A stretch of DNA of 64,000 nucleotides, from the NCBI RefSeq assembly GCF_027947535.2, contig NZ_JAAGKO020000045.1:1-64000 (forward strand), in the 5' to 3' direction. The notes under the pieces were generated by a model. The model saw only the letters and a list, made by a program, of their open reading frames with translations, was not told the DNA's origin and searched no databases. Made by a program: the position numbers and the translations under genes. Source of the stretch: Streptantibioticus silvisoli. Its GTDB lineage: Bacteria; Actinomycetota; Actinomycetes; Streptomycetales; Streptomycetaceae. Of the stretch, positions 53,321 to 61,928 are shown in pieces (the stretch's first letter is position 1; the number at the start of each line of letters is the position of its first letter).

Positions 53321-53737
53321 ATGACGGGTCGGAGCGGTACGGGTCACGGGGTGGCATTCCGCAAGGCGGCGGGCATGGTCGCGACAGGTCTGACGGTGGC
53401 GGTACTGACGGCGGGATGCGCGGCCGGGCCCGCGGTCCCCCAGCACCAGCCGTCGCGGCCCCGGCCGACCACGGTGGAAGGGCTGGCGGCCGCCGCGGGC
53501 TGCGAACCGGCCATGCAGGCGGACCGGTCCGGCCTGCGCGAGGGCACCTGCCTGACGTCGCGCGGCAGTTATGTCATGGCCACCTTCAGCAGCCCCGCCA
53601 GCATGCGGAACTGGGAGGCCGCCTCCCGCACCTCCGGCCGCTCCCTGCTGGTCGGCACCGACTGGGCGGTGGCCGGCCCGGCCCCGGCACTTCGCCCGGT
53701 GCAGGAACGCCTGGGCGGCGAGGTCTCCCCCGGCTGA
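53321..53737 (+). CDS. Putative lipoprotein
   Basis: The 138-residue protein has a lipoprotein signal peptide: basic start, hydrophobic MVATGLTVAVLTAGC with lipobox LTAGC (Cys33). A Pro-rich spacer is followed by a small domain with two Cys (AAGCEPAMQADRSGLREGTC) that could form a disulfide, and VMATFSSPASMRNWEAAS. Start ATG 53321 six bases after GGAGG. It sits outside the membrane. The function is unknown. Confidence 0.82.
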   Translation: MTGRSGTGHGVAFRKAAGMVATGLTVAVLTAGCAAGPAVPQHQPSRPRPTTVEGLAAAAGCEPAMQADRSGLREGTCLTSRGSYVMATFSSPASMRNWEAASRTSGRSLLVGTDWAVAGPAPALRPVQERLGGEVSPG

Positions 53738-54154
53738 ACGGTGCTTGTGGACAAGGCAGTTGACGACCGGGGTAAGGGGAATCGGAGGAACGGCGGGGCC
53801 GCACGGAGGACGCGGGAGGCGGAGATGCCACCGGTGGACGGAGAGGGTTGCAGGGGAGACGGTCGCGGGGGGAGCCCCTCCGCCCGTACGCCGTTGCGGA
53901 ACGGGTCGGCCGACGCGCCGGCGAGCAACGGGGTCGCCCCCTGGACGGCTTCCCTCGCGGCGGCGGGCACTCACTGGGCCCGAACTCCTGCCGCGTTGCC
54001 CGGCCGCGGCTCGGCACCAGCCGCACCGTGGCGCGCCTCAGGCAGGCGGCAACGGAGTTCGCCCGTTTCACGGGGCTGGCCCCGGCGACCCGCCCGGCTA
54101 CCGACCCCGCCCCGCCGCTCCGGCCGCGCCGGTGACCTCCAGCGGGACAGCGCG
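53738..54154. other. Intergenic stretch without a supported gene
   Basis: About 415 bp with mixed frames. Some short stretches look coding-like, but none has a start, ribosome site and consistent third-position bias. Confidence 0.35.
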
Positions 54155-54183
54155 TGGCCCCCGGCAGCGCATGCCGGGGGCCA
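54155..54183. terminator. Hairpin terminator after the X-prolyl peptidase gene
   Basis: TGGCCCCCGGCA and TGCCGGGGGCCA form a perfect 12-bp stem with loop GCGCA, 43 bp beyond the peptidase stop. Confidence 0.8.
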
Positions 54184-54225
54184 GGGGCGACGCCGTGTCG
54201 GCCCGTACGCGATGCGGCGGGCCGG

Positions 54226-56145
54226 TCAGCGGGTCGCGGTCTGCGGGAAGACCGCGGAACCGCCGACCAGAGGCAGGCTCGCGCTGGAGTGCGCGAGGTC
54301 GATGGTGACCTTCGGCGTGCCGGAGGGCGCGACGATCAGGCCGTTGTCGGTGCCCGCGACGATGAGGGCGAGGCGGTGGCCGGCCGGGACGATGTGGTCG
54401 CTGGCGGCCAGCTGGAGGGTGATGGTGTAGGACTTTCCGGGGGTGAGCGAGACTCCGGTCAGTGACGGGTCGTAGTGGCCGAGGTCGGCCCAGCCGCGGC
54501 TGAAGATCGTCGCACCGGTGCTCTCGGTGTCGGCGGCGGTGTCCAGGTAGCAGGCGCTGTCACCGGCGGTGCTGTCGCCCCAGCAGGAACGGGTGGACAG
54601 CGTCGTGATGCCCTCGCCGCTGTCCTCGTAGTTCCGGATGGTGGCCGGCCCCAGGTCCACCAGAACGGCCGACAGGTGCGCGCTGGAGGTCGAGGAGCTC
54701 GCGGTCAGCGTCACCGTGCCGCCGCCCGACAGCCGCATGTCCTGGGTGAGCGCGCCGGTGGTGAACGCCACCTTGTCGGACTTCGCCTGGTCCACCTGCG
54801 ACGCCCAGTCGTCCTCGCTCTGCGAGGCGTTGTCCATGAAGTTCTCCGTGCTGCCGGCCGCCGCGGGGGTCAGGCCCAGGGTGCCGAGGCCGTTCGCGCT
54901 GCCGGGCCGCAGCGCGACGGTGGTCGCCGCCGTGCCGGCCGGGGGCCAGACCGCGTCAGTGGTCCAGGTGTCCGGAGTGCGCTCGATGTCGGCCATCGGC
55001 GCGGTGTCGATGCCGTTGTCGATGCCCATCAGGTAGTGGTCGAACCACTGGTGCAGCGTGTCGACCCAGGCCGACCTGCGGTAGTCGAACGGGTCGACGT
55101 GGCCGGTCTGCGACAGCCACAGCTTGCGCGGCACGTTGTTGGCCGCCAGCGCGGTCCACCACTGGCCGAAGTTCTTCGTGCGGACGTTGAGATCCTCCAT
55201 GCCCTGCACGACGAAGACGCTCGCCTTGACGTTGGCGGCCTCGGCCGCGTAGTCCCGCTGCTGCCAGGCGCTGGTCCAGTCACCGTCGCGCGGCGCGCCG
55301 CTGCGCAGGGCCGTCTGCTCGGCCGAACAGTGCGACGACGCGGTACTGCTCTCCACATCGGAGGCCAGGGCGTCGGGGCCGGAGTCGTAGAGCGCGGCGC
55401 CCTGCGCGAAGTAGTAGTCGTACCAGGAGCTGATCGAACTGATCGGCACGATCGTCTTCAGCCCCTCGACGCCGGTGGCCGCCACGCCGTTGGCGATGGT
55501 GCCGTCCCAGCTCTTGCCGATCATGCCGACCGAGCCGTTGGCCCAGGTCGCTTGTGCCTGGGTGGTTCCGGTGTGCGTGGTGTAGCCGGTGGCGCGGCCG
55601 TTGAGCCAGTCGATGACCGATTTGGCGGACGTGATGTCCGAGGGGCCGCCGACGTCGACGCAGCCGTCGGACCGGTTGGTGCCGGCGAGGTCGACCAGCA
55701 CGACCGCGTAGCCGCGCGAGACGAAGTAGTTGTCGTAGAACAGCGGGAACATGACGGGGTTGCCGCTGGAGTCGTAGGTCTTGACCTGGTTCTCGTTGCC
55801 GCGCCCGCAGCACGAGTAGTACGGGCTCGCGTCCATGATCACCGGCACCTGCTGGCCGGCCGCGGCCGGTTCGCTCGGCCGGATGATGTCGGCCGCGACA
55901 CGGTCGGACTTGCCGTCCTTGTCGCCGTCGAGCCCGGTGTCGACCCAGACGGTCTGCCGGACCGCGTTGGCGTAGGAGTCCACCGGCTGCGTGCCGGTGG
56001 TGGCCGCCGGGGCGGCGGTGTGCCCGGCGGTACGGGCGGCCGCCGCGTGCGCCTGGGCCGGCGCTGCGACGGCCGCGGTCAGCGCGGCGACCAGGATCGC
56101 CACGGCCATGAGCGGAAGGATGCGGAGTCTCCGCGCGAATGACAT
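54226..56145 (-). CDS. Secreted X-prolyl dipeptidyl peptidase (S15, CocE/NonD-like)
   Basis: The 639-residue protein has a Sec signal peptide (residues 1-33, LPLMAVAILVAALTAAVAAPAQAHA). An alpha/beta-hydrolase domain follows with VIMDASPYYSC, GYAVVLVDLAGTNRSDGCVD and the nucleophile elbow GMIGKSWDGT (Ser212). It also has VVQGMEDLNVRTKNFGQWW (Asp) and LWLSQTGHVDP (His). The C-terminal half is the jelly-roll domain of S15/CocE enzymes (TLQLAASDHIVPAGHRLALIVAG). It removes X-Pro dipeptides from extracellular peptides. ATG 56145 is taken; GTG 56148 precedes it directly. Confidence 0.9.
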   Translation of the reverse strand: MSFARRLRILPLMAVAILVAALTAAVAAPAQAHAAAARTAGHTAAPAATTGTQPVDSYANAVRQTVWVDTGLDGDKDGKSDRVAADIIRPSEPAAAGQQVPVIMDASPYYSCCGRGNENQVKTYDSSGNPVMFPLFYDNYFVSRGYAVVLVDLAGTNRSDGCVDVGGPSDITSAKSVIDWLNGRATGYTTHTGTTQAQATWANGSVGMIGKSWDGTIANGVAATGVEGLKTIVPISSISSWYDYYFAQGAALYDSGPDALASDVESSTASSHCSAEQTALRSGAPRDGDWTSAWQQRDYAAEAANVKASVFVVQGMEDLNVRTKNFGQWWTALAANNVPRKLWLSQTGHVDPFDYRRSAWVDTLHQWFDHYLMGIDNGIDTAPMADIERTPDTWTTDAVWPPAGTAATTVALRPGSANGLGTLGLTPAAAGSTENFMDNASQSEDDWASQVDQAKSDKVAFTTGALTQDMRLSGGGTVTLTASSSTSSAHLSAVLVDLGPATIRNYEDSGEGITTLSTRSCWGDSTAGDSACYLDTAADTESTGATIFSRGWADLGHYDPSLTGVSLTPGKSYTITLQLAASDHIVPAGHRLALIVAGTDNGLIVAPSGTPKVTIDLAHSSASLPLVGGSAVFPQTATR

Positions 56146-56793
56146 CACGGACGCACTGTAGTTATTGATACGGCCATGACAACAGCCCCATTCCGGCGCA
56201 ACCGGACGCCGCCGGCGCCCCCACCACCGTCTTCACCCGCGGCCACCACGTCCGCATCCACCCCGTCACCGGCCAGTACCACGACCGCGGCAACCCACCG
56301 GACGGCTCCGCCGCCAACCACGCCACCGCCGAACTGCGCGGCAATGCCCCGCCGCAGACGTCGACGTTGACGCGTTCCGGCAGCCGGGGCGAGGTGGCGG
56401 ACGGCTCCCGGCGGGGCGAACCGCTCACGGACCGACTGTCAGGGGCGGTAGCGATCGGGCAGGTCACGCCGCGGGGCGCGGGCCCGCAGCTGCCACAACA
56501 CCCCGTTGACCAGACTTGGCCCTGGACGGCCATGCCCGCTCCGAAGGAGTAGCCGTCGAAATAGCACGCGCACGCACCCTTTCCCGAACGCAGTCCGATC
56601 CCGCCGTTAACCCCACACGGACCTCGCGCCACAGCGACGCCGATCGAACACCTCTCCAGATATCTGAAGCGAATTTCCGACCCAGGATACTGGGAAGAGC
56701 AAATTACTGTCGAATTGAATCGATCACCAAATGTGCCAACACCCGGCCTGCGCGGCGTACAATTCCTCCTCCGCAGGCCAAGCCGATCTGTGA
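56146..56793. other. Island boundary region with a gene relic
   Basis: On the plus strand at 56169-56350 a frame with coding bias reads TTVFTRGHHVRIHPVTGQYH, RGNPPDGSAANHATAELRGN but begins right after a stop and has no start codon, so it is a 5'-truncated remnant of unknown family. From about 56640 the sequence becomes AT-richer (CAGATATCTGAAGCGAATTT), with no gene up to 56793. Confidence 0.4.
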
Positions 56794-57285
56794 TTACCAG
56801 TCCCAGCGCTCCTCGTGCGCCATGGCAAGAGGACCTGTGGCATAGCCGTCCACTTCACCGCTCTCAGGATCGGCCGAGTTGTCCATAAAACCCGCCGCGT
56901 ACATCATGGCCTCGGCAGCCAGACCCGCATGAATTTTTTCGAGCCCAGTCATCACGTGCCGATGAGTGCCGACATCGACACCCCACAGACTCGCCGCAAT
57001 CCAGAGAACGCTGACTTCCGAATCACCGATCCCTTCCTTCTCCTGAAGCATGCTGCGCCCATAGAAGTCCTTGAACAACTCAAAAGCGTCAGCGAAGGAC
57101 ACCATTGCGACGCGGCGACCGTCGACCATGTCGGCCCGCACCAAACCATGATTCATGAGCCAAACGCGCTGCGCCGGGGTCAGGAACACCAGTCGCACGG
57201 CCGCCCCGCACGGCGGGATCGGCCCGGCGCTTCGCATCATGCGCTCGCACAACTCGCCTTCATCAAGGCGCGACAGATCTTCCAC
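56794..57285 (-). CDS. Hypothetical protein of the toxin island (possible immunity protein)
   Basis: The 163-residue acidic protein begins VEDLSRLDEGELCERMMR and includes VRLVFLTPAQRVWLMNHGL, VSFADAFELFKDFYGRSML and SVLWIAASLWGVDVG. It ends AHEERWDW. GTG 57285 has GAGGT just upstream; GTG 57297 is possible. Codon use is clearly less GC-biased than the core genes. It lies two genes downstream of an RHS toxin fragment. Small soluble acidic proteins in that position are often immunity proteins, but I recognise no immunity family. Confidence 0.6.
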   Translation of the reverse strand: MEDLSRLDEGELCERMMRSAGPIPPCGAAVRLVFLTPAQRVWLMNHGLVRADMVDGRRVAMVSFADAFELFKDFYGRSMLQEKEGIGDSEVSVLWIAASLWGVDVGTHRHVMTGLEKIHAGLAAEAMMYAAGFMDNSADPESGEVDGYATGPLAMAHEERWDW

Positions 57286-57488
57286 AGAACACCTCACGAG
57301 TTGATGATTTCTCTCGATTGATTGACATATCAAAAGCCATGGATGAATTCCCGCCGAACGAATTAGTGGCAACCGGCGGACATGCCTCACGCTCCTCTGC
57401 CGCCGACTACCGGGCCGCTGAGCGTCGCCTCTTTTCGCTTCGCGACGGTCGAGGCAAAGAGAGACGCAATCTCACGCCTCTCAACAGG

Positions 57489-58046
57489 TCAGGGGGCGAC
57501 CCCAGCCGCTCCGTCCCCTAGGCCCTCCCGTGTGGGATCGAAAGCCCCCAAGGCTCCCTCCAGTGCCGCAGCGATCTTCGGCGAGTAGGACCCATCGTAT
57601 CCGGAGTTCGGATTCGGATTACCCTCGCCTCCGGTGGCGAATTTTGAAGCATCAGAGCGCACATATCCCGCATCTTCCGCGAGCGTCTTGAAATCTTCTC
57701 GCGATATTCCACGCAACGACTGGAGGTCCTGGAAGCTGCGAACCCCACCCGTAGCGCCGATCGAAACGGCATTACATTTGAAGACGTCTGGGTTCGCTTC
57801 GAAGCCATACATGCCGAGCGTGGCAAGTAATGGGCCGCAGAGGGAATTATTTTGGGAGCAGAGGTACTGCCAGTCGTGGTACTCCTTGTCCGCCGAGCGC
57901 GGTGCACCCCAGGCGCGGACAGCAGCCTTCCACGCGGCTCGAAAAGTCTTGAGATTCGGGTTGTCCGCCGACACGGTCACATGCGGGCTGGTGTGAACGA
58001 GGTCGCTGTTCGTTTCCGTTGACCGATGGTGTGAGCGGTGGTTCAC
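57489..58046 (-). CDS. Hypothetical protein, possible orphan toxin C-terminal module
   Basis: The 185-residue frame starts at GTG 58046 without a clear ribosome site. It contains HVTVSADNPNLKTFRAAWKA, WQYLCSQNNSLCGPLLATLG (two Cys) and a helical GISREDFKTLAEDAGYV, then a Gly/Asn-rich GGEGNPNPNSGYDGSYSP. It lacks a signal peptide. Position between an RHS toxin fragment and a small acidic gene, and the missing ribosome site, fit an orphan toxin module displaced by recombination. The family was not recognised. The 200 bp to the next gene (57286-57488) have no gene. Confidence 0.5.
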   Translation of the reverse strand: MNHRSHHRSTETNSDLVHTSPHVTVSADNPNLKTFRAAWKAAVRAWGAPRSADKEYHDWQYLCSQNNSLCGPLLATLGMYGFEANPDVFKCNAVSIGATGGVRSFQDLQSLRGISREDFKTLAEDAGYVRSDASKFATGGEGNPNPNSGYDGSYSPKIAAALEGALGAFDPTREGLGDGAAGVAP

Positions 58047-58365
58047 GGTTCACGAGCTGTGCGGAGTCAGCACGAGCACTGAAGGACAGACCGCCGCCCC
58101 ACGCTTTCCCTCCGGCAGACCCCCTCCGCCCGCCGACCGTTCTCATCCCCGGGGGGCAGGACATCCGGGGGACACCGACGGCCAACTGCATCGGCGGCAC
58201 GAACGAGACGGAAGGCGCGCGCAGCCCCGTCACCGGCCACCGCCTTCCATGACGCATGCCACGTGGCTCGCGCACATCCAACCCGCTGACCTGAGGAGAC
58301 ACGGGGGCTGCACAGGTGCCTCTCACAACTTCTCACATCCGAAACGGACAATACGCATGCCAAAG
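58047..58365. other. Non-coding stretch of the toxin island
   Basis: About 320 bp with no supported gene; no clear promoter or repeat seen. Confidence 0.35.
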
Positions 58366-58392
58366 GCCCGCCTCCACATCATGGAGGCAGGC
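58366..58392. terminator. Hairpin next to tRNA-like fragment
   Basis: GCCCGCCTCCA and TGGAGGCAGGC form an 11-bp stem with one mismatch around CATCA. It may be a terminator for either strand. Confidence 0.55.
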
Positions 58393-58412
58393 TCTGACCT
58401 GCGAAAACACCG

Positions 58413-58437
58413 CCGGGACGACAGGAGTTGAACCTGC
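58413..58437 (-). other. tRNA 3'-end-like fragment (possible attachment-site relic)
   Basis: On the minus strand GCAGG-TTCAACT-CCTGT forms a canonical T-arm (5-bp stem, 7-base loop with TTCAA), directly followed by CGTCCCG and G, the layout of an acceptor 3' strand and discriminator. The matching 5' half of a tRNA (CGGGACG start, D-arm, anticodon arm) is not found upstream, so this is only a 3' piece. That is what integration at a tRNA gene leaves behind. Confidence 0.35.
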
Positions 58438-58510
58438 TGCGATCGAGGTTCACGCCTTCGGGCGTAGATGAGCCAAGAGACGTGCTCGACGGGCTCGTGC
58501 GGGACGTCAA

Positions 58511-58572
58511 CAGGGCCCCTTCGGTCGCCGGTGTGATGACGGGAATCATCACGCCAACGACGAGGGGCCCTG
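58511..58572. repeat. Long imperfect hairpin
   Basis: Arms beginning CAGGGCCCCTTCGGTCG and ending CGACGAGGGGCCCTG enclose an inner stem TGATGA / TCATCA with loop CGGGAA. Most of about 27 positions pair. It could be a mobile-element end, a recombination site or a strong terminator. Confidence 0.7.
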
Positions 58573-58601
58573 CCTCGCCACCACACCCGCCGACCAGGCC
58601 G

Positions 58602-58627
58602 TTTCATCCTTCCAGCACAGGATGAAA
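58602..58627 (-). terminator. Hairpin after the small membrane-anchored gene
   Basis: TTTCATCCT and AGGATGAAA pair perfectly around TCCAGCAC, six bases beyond the stop of the minus-strand gene ending at 58633. Confidence 0.6.
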
Positions 58628-58632
58628 GAGGC

Positions 58633-59064
58633 TCAGTGATCGCGGACCTTGTGGACAACGCACCGGTGGTTCTCGTCGGGGTCGCCCTGATAGCGCCACA
58701 GTTCGGGGGCGGCATGCGATCCGGTGAGTCCCAGGCCGACCTGGAGGGTCGTGCCGATGAACATGACCCCCGGGCCATCGGCCCAGTCACCGCTGGAAAC
58801 CTGCGACCACGTGCCGTGCCGCGAGCCGCTCTCTCGCGTAATTCCGAACCCGCAAACGGAATGTGCCGTGAATGTTCCGTCAGCGTTGATACGGAGCACT
58901 CCGCCGCTGGGATCACGCCACGCACCGACCACTTCGTCCTTCGACAAGGATAGCGACTTCGGAGTCTCATTGGCGTGCACCAGCGATTTGGCCACGACCC
59001 CAGCGATGCCGATCAGGAGAACGACAGCAGCAGCGATGAGAAAAGCCCTGGTCCCACGCTTCAC
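58633..59064 (-). CDS. Membrane-anchored protein, candidate immunity protein
   Basis: The 143-residue protein has an N-terminal membrane anchor (about 7-25, FLIAAAVVLLIGIAGVVA). An extracytoplasmic domain follows with VVGAWRDPSGGVLRINADGTF, CGFGI, HGTWSQVSSGDWADG and a C-terminal CVVHKV; the pattern resembles lipocalin-like small beta proteins. GTG 59064 with GAGGCGGG nine bases upstream. It lies 125 bp behind the RHS toxin stop on the same strand, the classic place for a cognate immunity gene. An external immunity domain would suit a toxin acting outside the membrane, which is an inference. Confidence 0.7.
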   Translation of the reverse strand: MKRGTRAFLIAAAVVLLIGIAGVVAKSLVHANETPKSLSLSKDEVVGAWRDPSGGVLRINADGTFTAHSVCGFGITRESGSRHGTWSQVSSGDWADGPGVMFIGTTLQVGLGLTGSHAAPELWRYQGDPDENHRCVVHKVRDH

Positions 59065-59189
59065 GGAAATCAGCCCGCCTCATATTAAAATCAATACATA
59101 TCTGATGATCTCGCATCTTCGCTCACGCCCTCCTGGGGCAGGACGAGGGCCGAAGATACGAATCTGCCCGCGACTCATACTCAGGACGG

Positions 59190-61928
59190 TCAGCCGGTCA
59201 CGTGAACCGTTCGAGACCAAGTGAAATCTTCCTCGATCGTCGCTCCCAGCCCGTGATGCGTGTTCGGAATACCGTTGGAGATGAAGTGGAAGAAAGAATT
59301 CCATCCGCTCTTGTTCGTGACCTTGAAATCGACCGTCGCCTCAGCAGAAACGGGGTCGTAGGATCTTACCTTCAAAGTCTCAGCATAGGAGCCGAGAAAT
59401 GCATCCACCGGCGGACGGCCAAAAGATCCGTGGGACAGCACGGCCAGGCCGTCCGAGAGAAGGTTGGCTATTCCATGGTCCTCATAGTCCTCCACCGCAG
59501 TCGTTCCGACTGCCGTGCACAAAGTTGGGCTTTCCTCGCACTGCTGCAGCAGCGCCTGATTGTGCGGATCGTTCTGTAGTTCCTTGGTGAACGTGTCGCC
59601 TGGGCCGAAGTACATTTTCGGCACATATTGACCCACCCCCAGGGCCCAGAGGCCACCCATCCGGTAGGGACCGATACTGGTGCGTGAGGTCTTGACGATC
59701 GTTCTCCTCACCGCCGCCGCCCCGCTGGCGTCCACATCAGTACGAGACTCGCCCCCAGAGCCCACATAGACGCCTGCATCGCAGTTGTTACAGTCGGAAT
59801 ACTCGGCAGGCAGGCGGTCGATGTACTTTCCGCGGGCCGTGCCGCTGCTCTTGTTCTCACTGACGGCACCCTGGGACGTGGCATCGGCAACCGGATCCCC
59901 GTCGCCGTTCCGGATCCAGATGCGTCCGGTCCGGTCATTGCCGTCGACCGGGTCATTGTTGCTGTAGGCATAGCCGTTCCACTGCTGGGGGTCACCAATG
60001 TTCTGGAGGGAGTCGGGTGTGATGAACCTGCCCAGCGACGGATCGTACTCGCGGGCCCCGAGGTTCGTCAGTCCGGTGGTGTCGTCCACCGTGCCGCCGA
60101 CGAAGCCCTTGTCACCGGGCCAGTTGGCCGGTGCCGTACCGCGGTCCTCGCCGAAGGGGGTGTATTCGCGGTGGGTGACGGTGAGGTTGCCGGCAGTGAT
60201 GTCGGTGGTGGCGGTGCCCTGGGGGTTGGCCGACTGGTAGTCCAGGGTGCTGCCGGTCCGGCCGGCAGTGGCCGTGCGAAGCACGGTGGGAGCGCCGGGC
60301 AGGGAGTAGGCGCGGACGACAGAGGTGGTGCTACCGCTGGAGTTGAGGGTGATCTGGTCGCTGCCGAGGAACAGCGTCGTGGTGCCGTCGTCAGTGCGGG
60401 CGATCAGGTTGCCGTCGGGGTCGTAGCCGTAGCTGGAGGTGTGGGAGCCGGCAGCCAGGGTGTTGAGCTGGCCGGTGGCGTTCCAGGTGAGGGTCTGGTC
60501 CTGGTCGGGCTGATCGGTCCCGTTCTGGGTGGCGCCGACGGTGAGGGGGTTGCCGTCACCGTCGTAGGTGTAGGTCTGGGTGCTGTTCCCAGTGGTGGTG
60601 GTGTGGACAGCGTGGGTGTGGCCGGCCGTGTCGTAGACCTCGCCGGTGGTGACGTCCGGTGTGACGCCGGGGGTGAGGCTGTGGTCCGTTTTCGACAGGC
60701 GGTTGCCGGTCAGGTCGTAGCCGTAGGACTGCCAGTAGGGAGCCGGTCCGGCGCCGCTGATGTTCGACGGGTCGGGTGCGGTGTTGGTGCAGGAGCCGAC
60801 GCCGTTGATGGACGGTGCGGGCTTGGTGGTGGTACCGCCGTCATCGGTCCAGACGTTGGTCAGGCGTGACAGGTAGTCGTAGGTGTAGCACTGGAGGTCG
60901 GTGTTGGCGGTGCCGCCGGCGTCCTGGACGTCGTCGGTGGAGGTCAGGTGGCCGGACGGGTCGTAGGTGTAGTCGATGGAGTCGACGGCGCTGGTGCCGT
61001 CCTCCTTGTCGAGGCTGTAGTTGAGCAGGCGTCCGGTGGCCTGTTCCCAGCTGTTGGTCGACACGACCTGGTCGGGGGTATCGCCCATGGTGGCCCGCAG
61101 GGTCTGGCCGAGCGGGGTGTAATCGATCCAGGCGTTGTACTTCGCCGCGCCGCCCAGGGTGACGGGCAGCCCCGGGTCGTCGTAGCCGTAGGTGAGCGTC
61201 TCGTCCGGCATCAGGCCGCCGGCGCCGGTGGTGCTGATGGCGGACTTCAGCAGCTGGTCCTGGACGGGTGTGTAGGTGTCGGCGGTGCTGTAGGTGATGT
61301 CGGAGGTGTTGCCGTACGCGTCGGACGGGATCGTGACCGTGGTGCCGGTGGGCTGGTAGTCGGTGGTGTAGCCGGCGACCGTGCTGGAGTACGTCTGCTT
61401 GCCGCTGGTCTGGTCGTAGGCGATGGCCGAGGCCGGGTAGCCCTTCGCACCGGTGGGGTCGTAACTCCAGGAGGCAATCTTCGTCCCGCTCGTCGTGCCC
61501 TTGTACTCGTCCGTCTTACGGCCCAGCGGATCGTAGTCGTAGGTCAGCTGGTGCTGGTCCTGGTCGGTGGTGCCGGTCACCTCGGCGTCGTCGTCGTACG
61601 CGGTGGTGGTGGTCCCGGTGTCGGGGTCGGTGGCGGAGTAGATGTCGCCGAGCAGGTCGTAGCTGGTCGTCCAGGTCACCGCCTGTGCCGCGCTGCCGGT
61701 GGCACTGTCGCCCTGGGCGAGCGGTCCGGTCTCCTGGACAGTGCGTCCCGCCGCGTCGTAGGTGTACAGGGTCTTGTCGTACGCCCCGGTCGGGGTGCCG
61801 GCGTGGAACTGGTCGAATTCGGTCTTCTGCCCGCGTATGTCGGTGACCGTCTCGGTCGGTGTGCCGCCGTCGGGCGGGGTGACGAGGGTTTCGTCGGCAC
61901 CGTTGTACGCGGTGGTGGTCGACCACTG
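59190..61928 (-). pseudogene. RHS-repeat polymorphic toxin, 3' part severed from its 5' part
   Basis: An open frame of 913 codons runs from the stop at 59190 to about 61928. It carries many YD/RHS repeats (YTYDAAGR, LTYDYDPLGRKTDEY, YGYDPDGNLIARTDDG) and the RHS core end REYTPFGEDRG, TGLTNLGAREYDPSLGRFITPDSL. The boundary motif DPVDGNDRTG follows at about 59930. The last 245 residues are a distinct C-terminal domain (CDNC-like SDCNNCDAG, RTSIGPYRMGGLWALG, FFHFISNGIPNTHHG) that should be the toxin; its activity is not recognised. There is no start codon with a ribosome site: the first GTG (61679) is inside RHS repeats. At 61928 the sequence switches to an opposite-strand coding frame. Confidence 0.8.

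Noticed and set aside
56176..56370. Pro/Thr-rich 64-codon plus-strand frame
   Set aside because: Another frame of the same DNA has the better coding character (RGHHVRIHPVTGQYH); neither has a complete start, so only a relic is reported.
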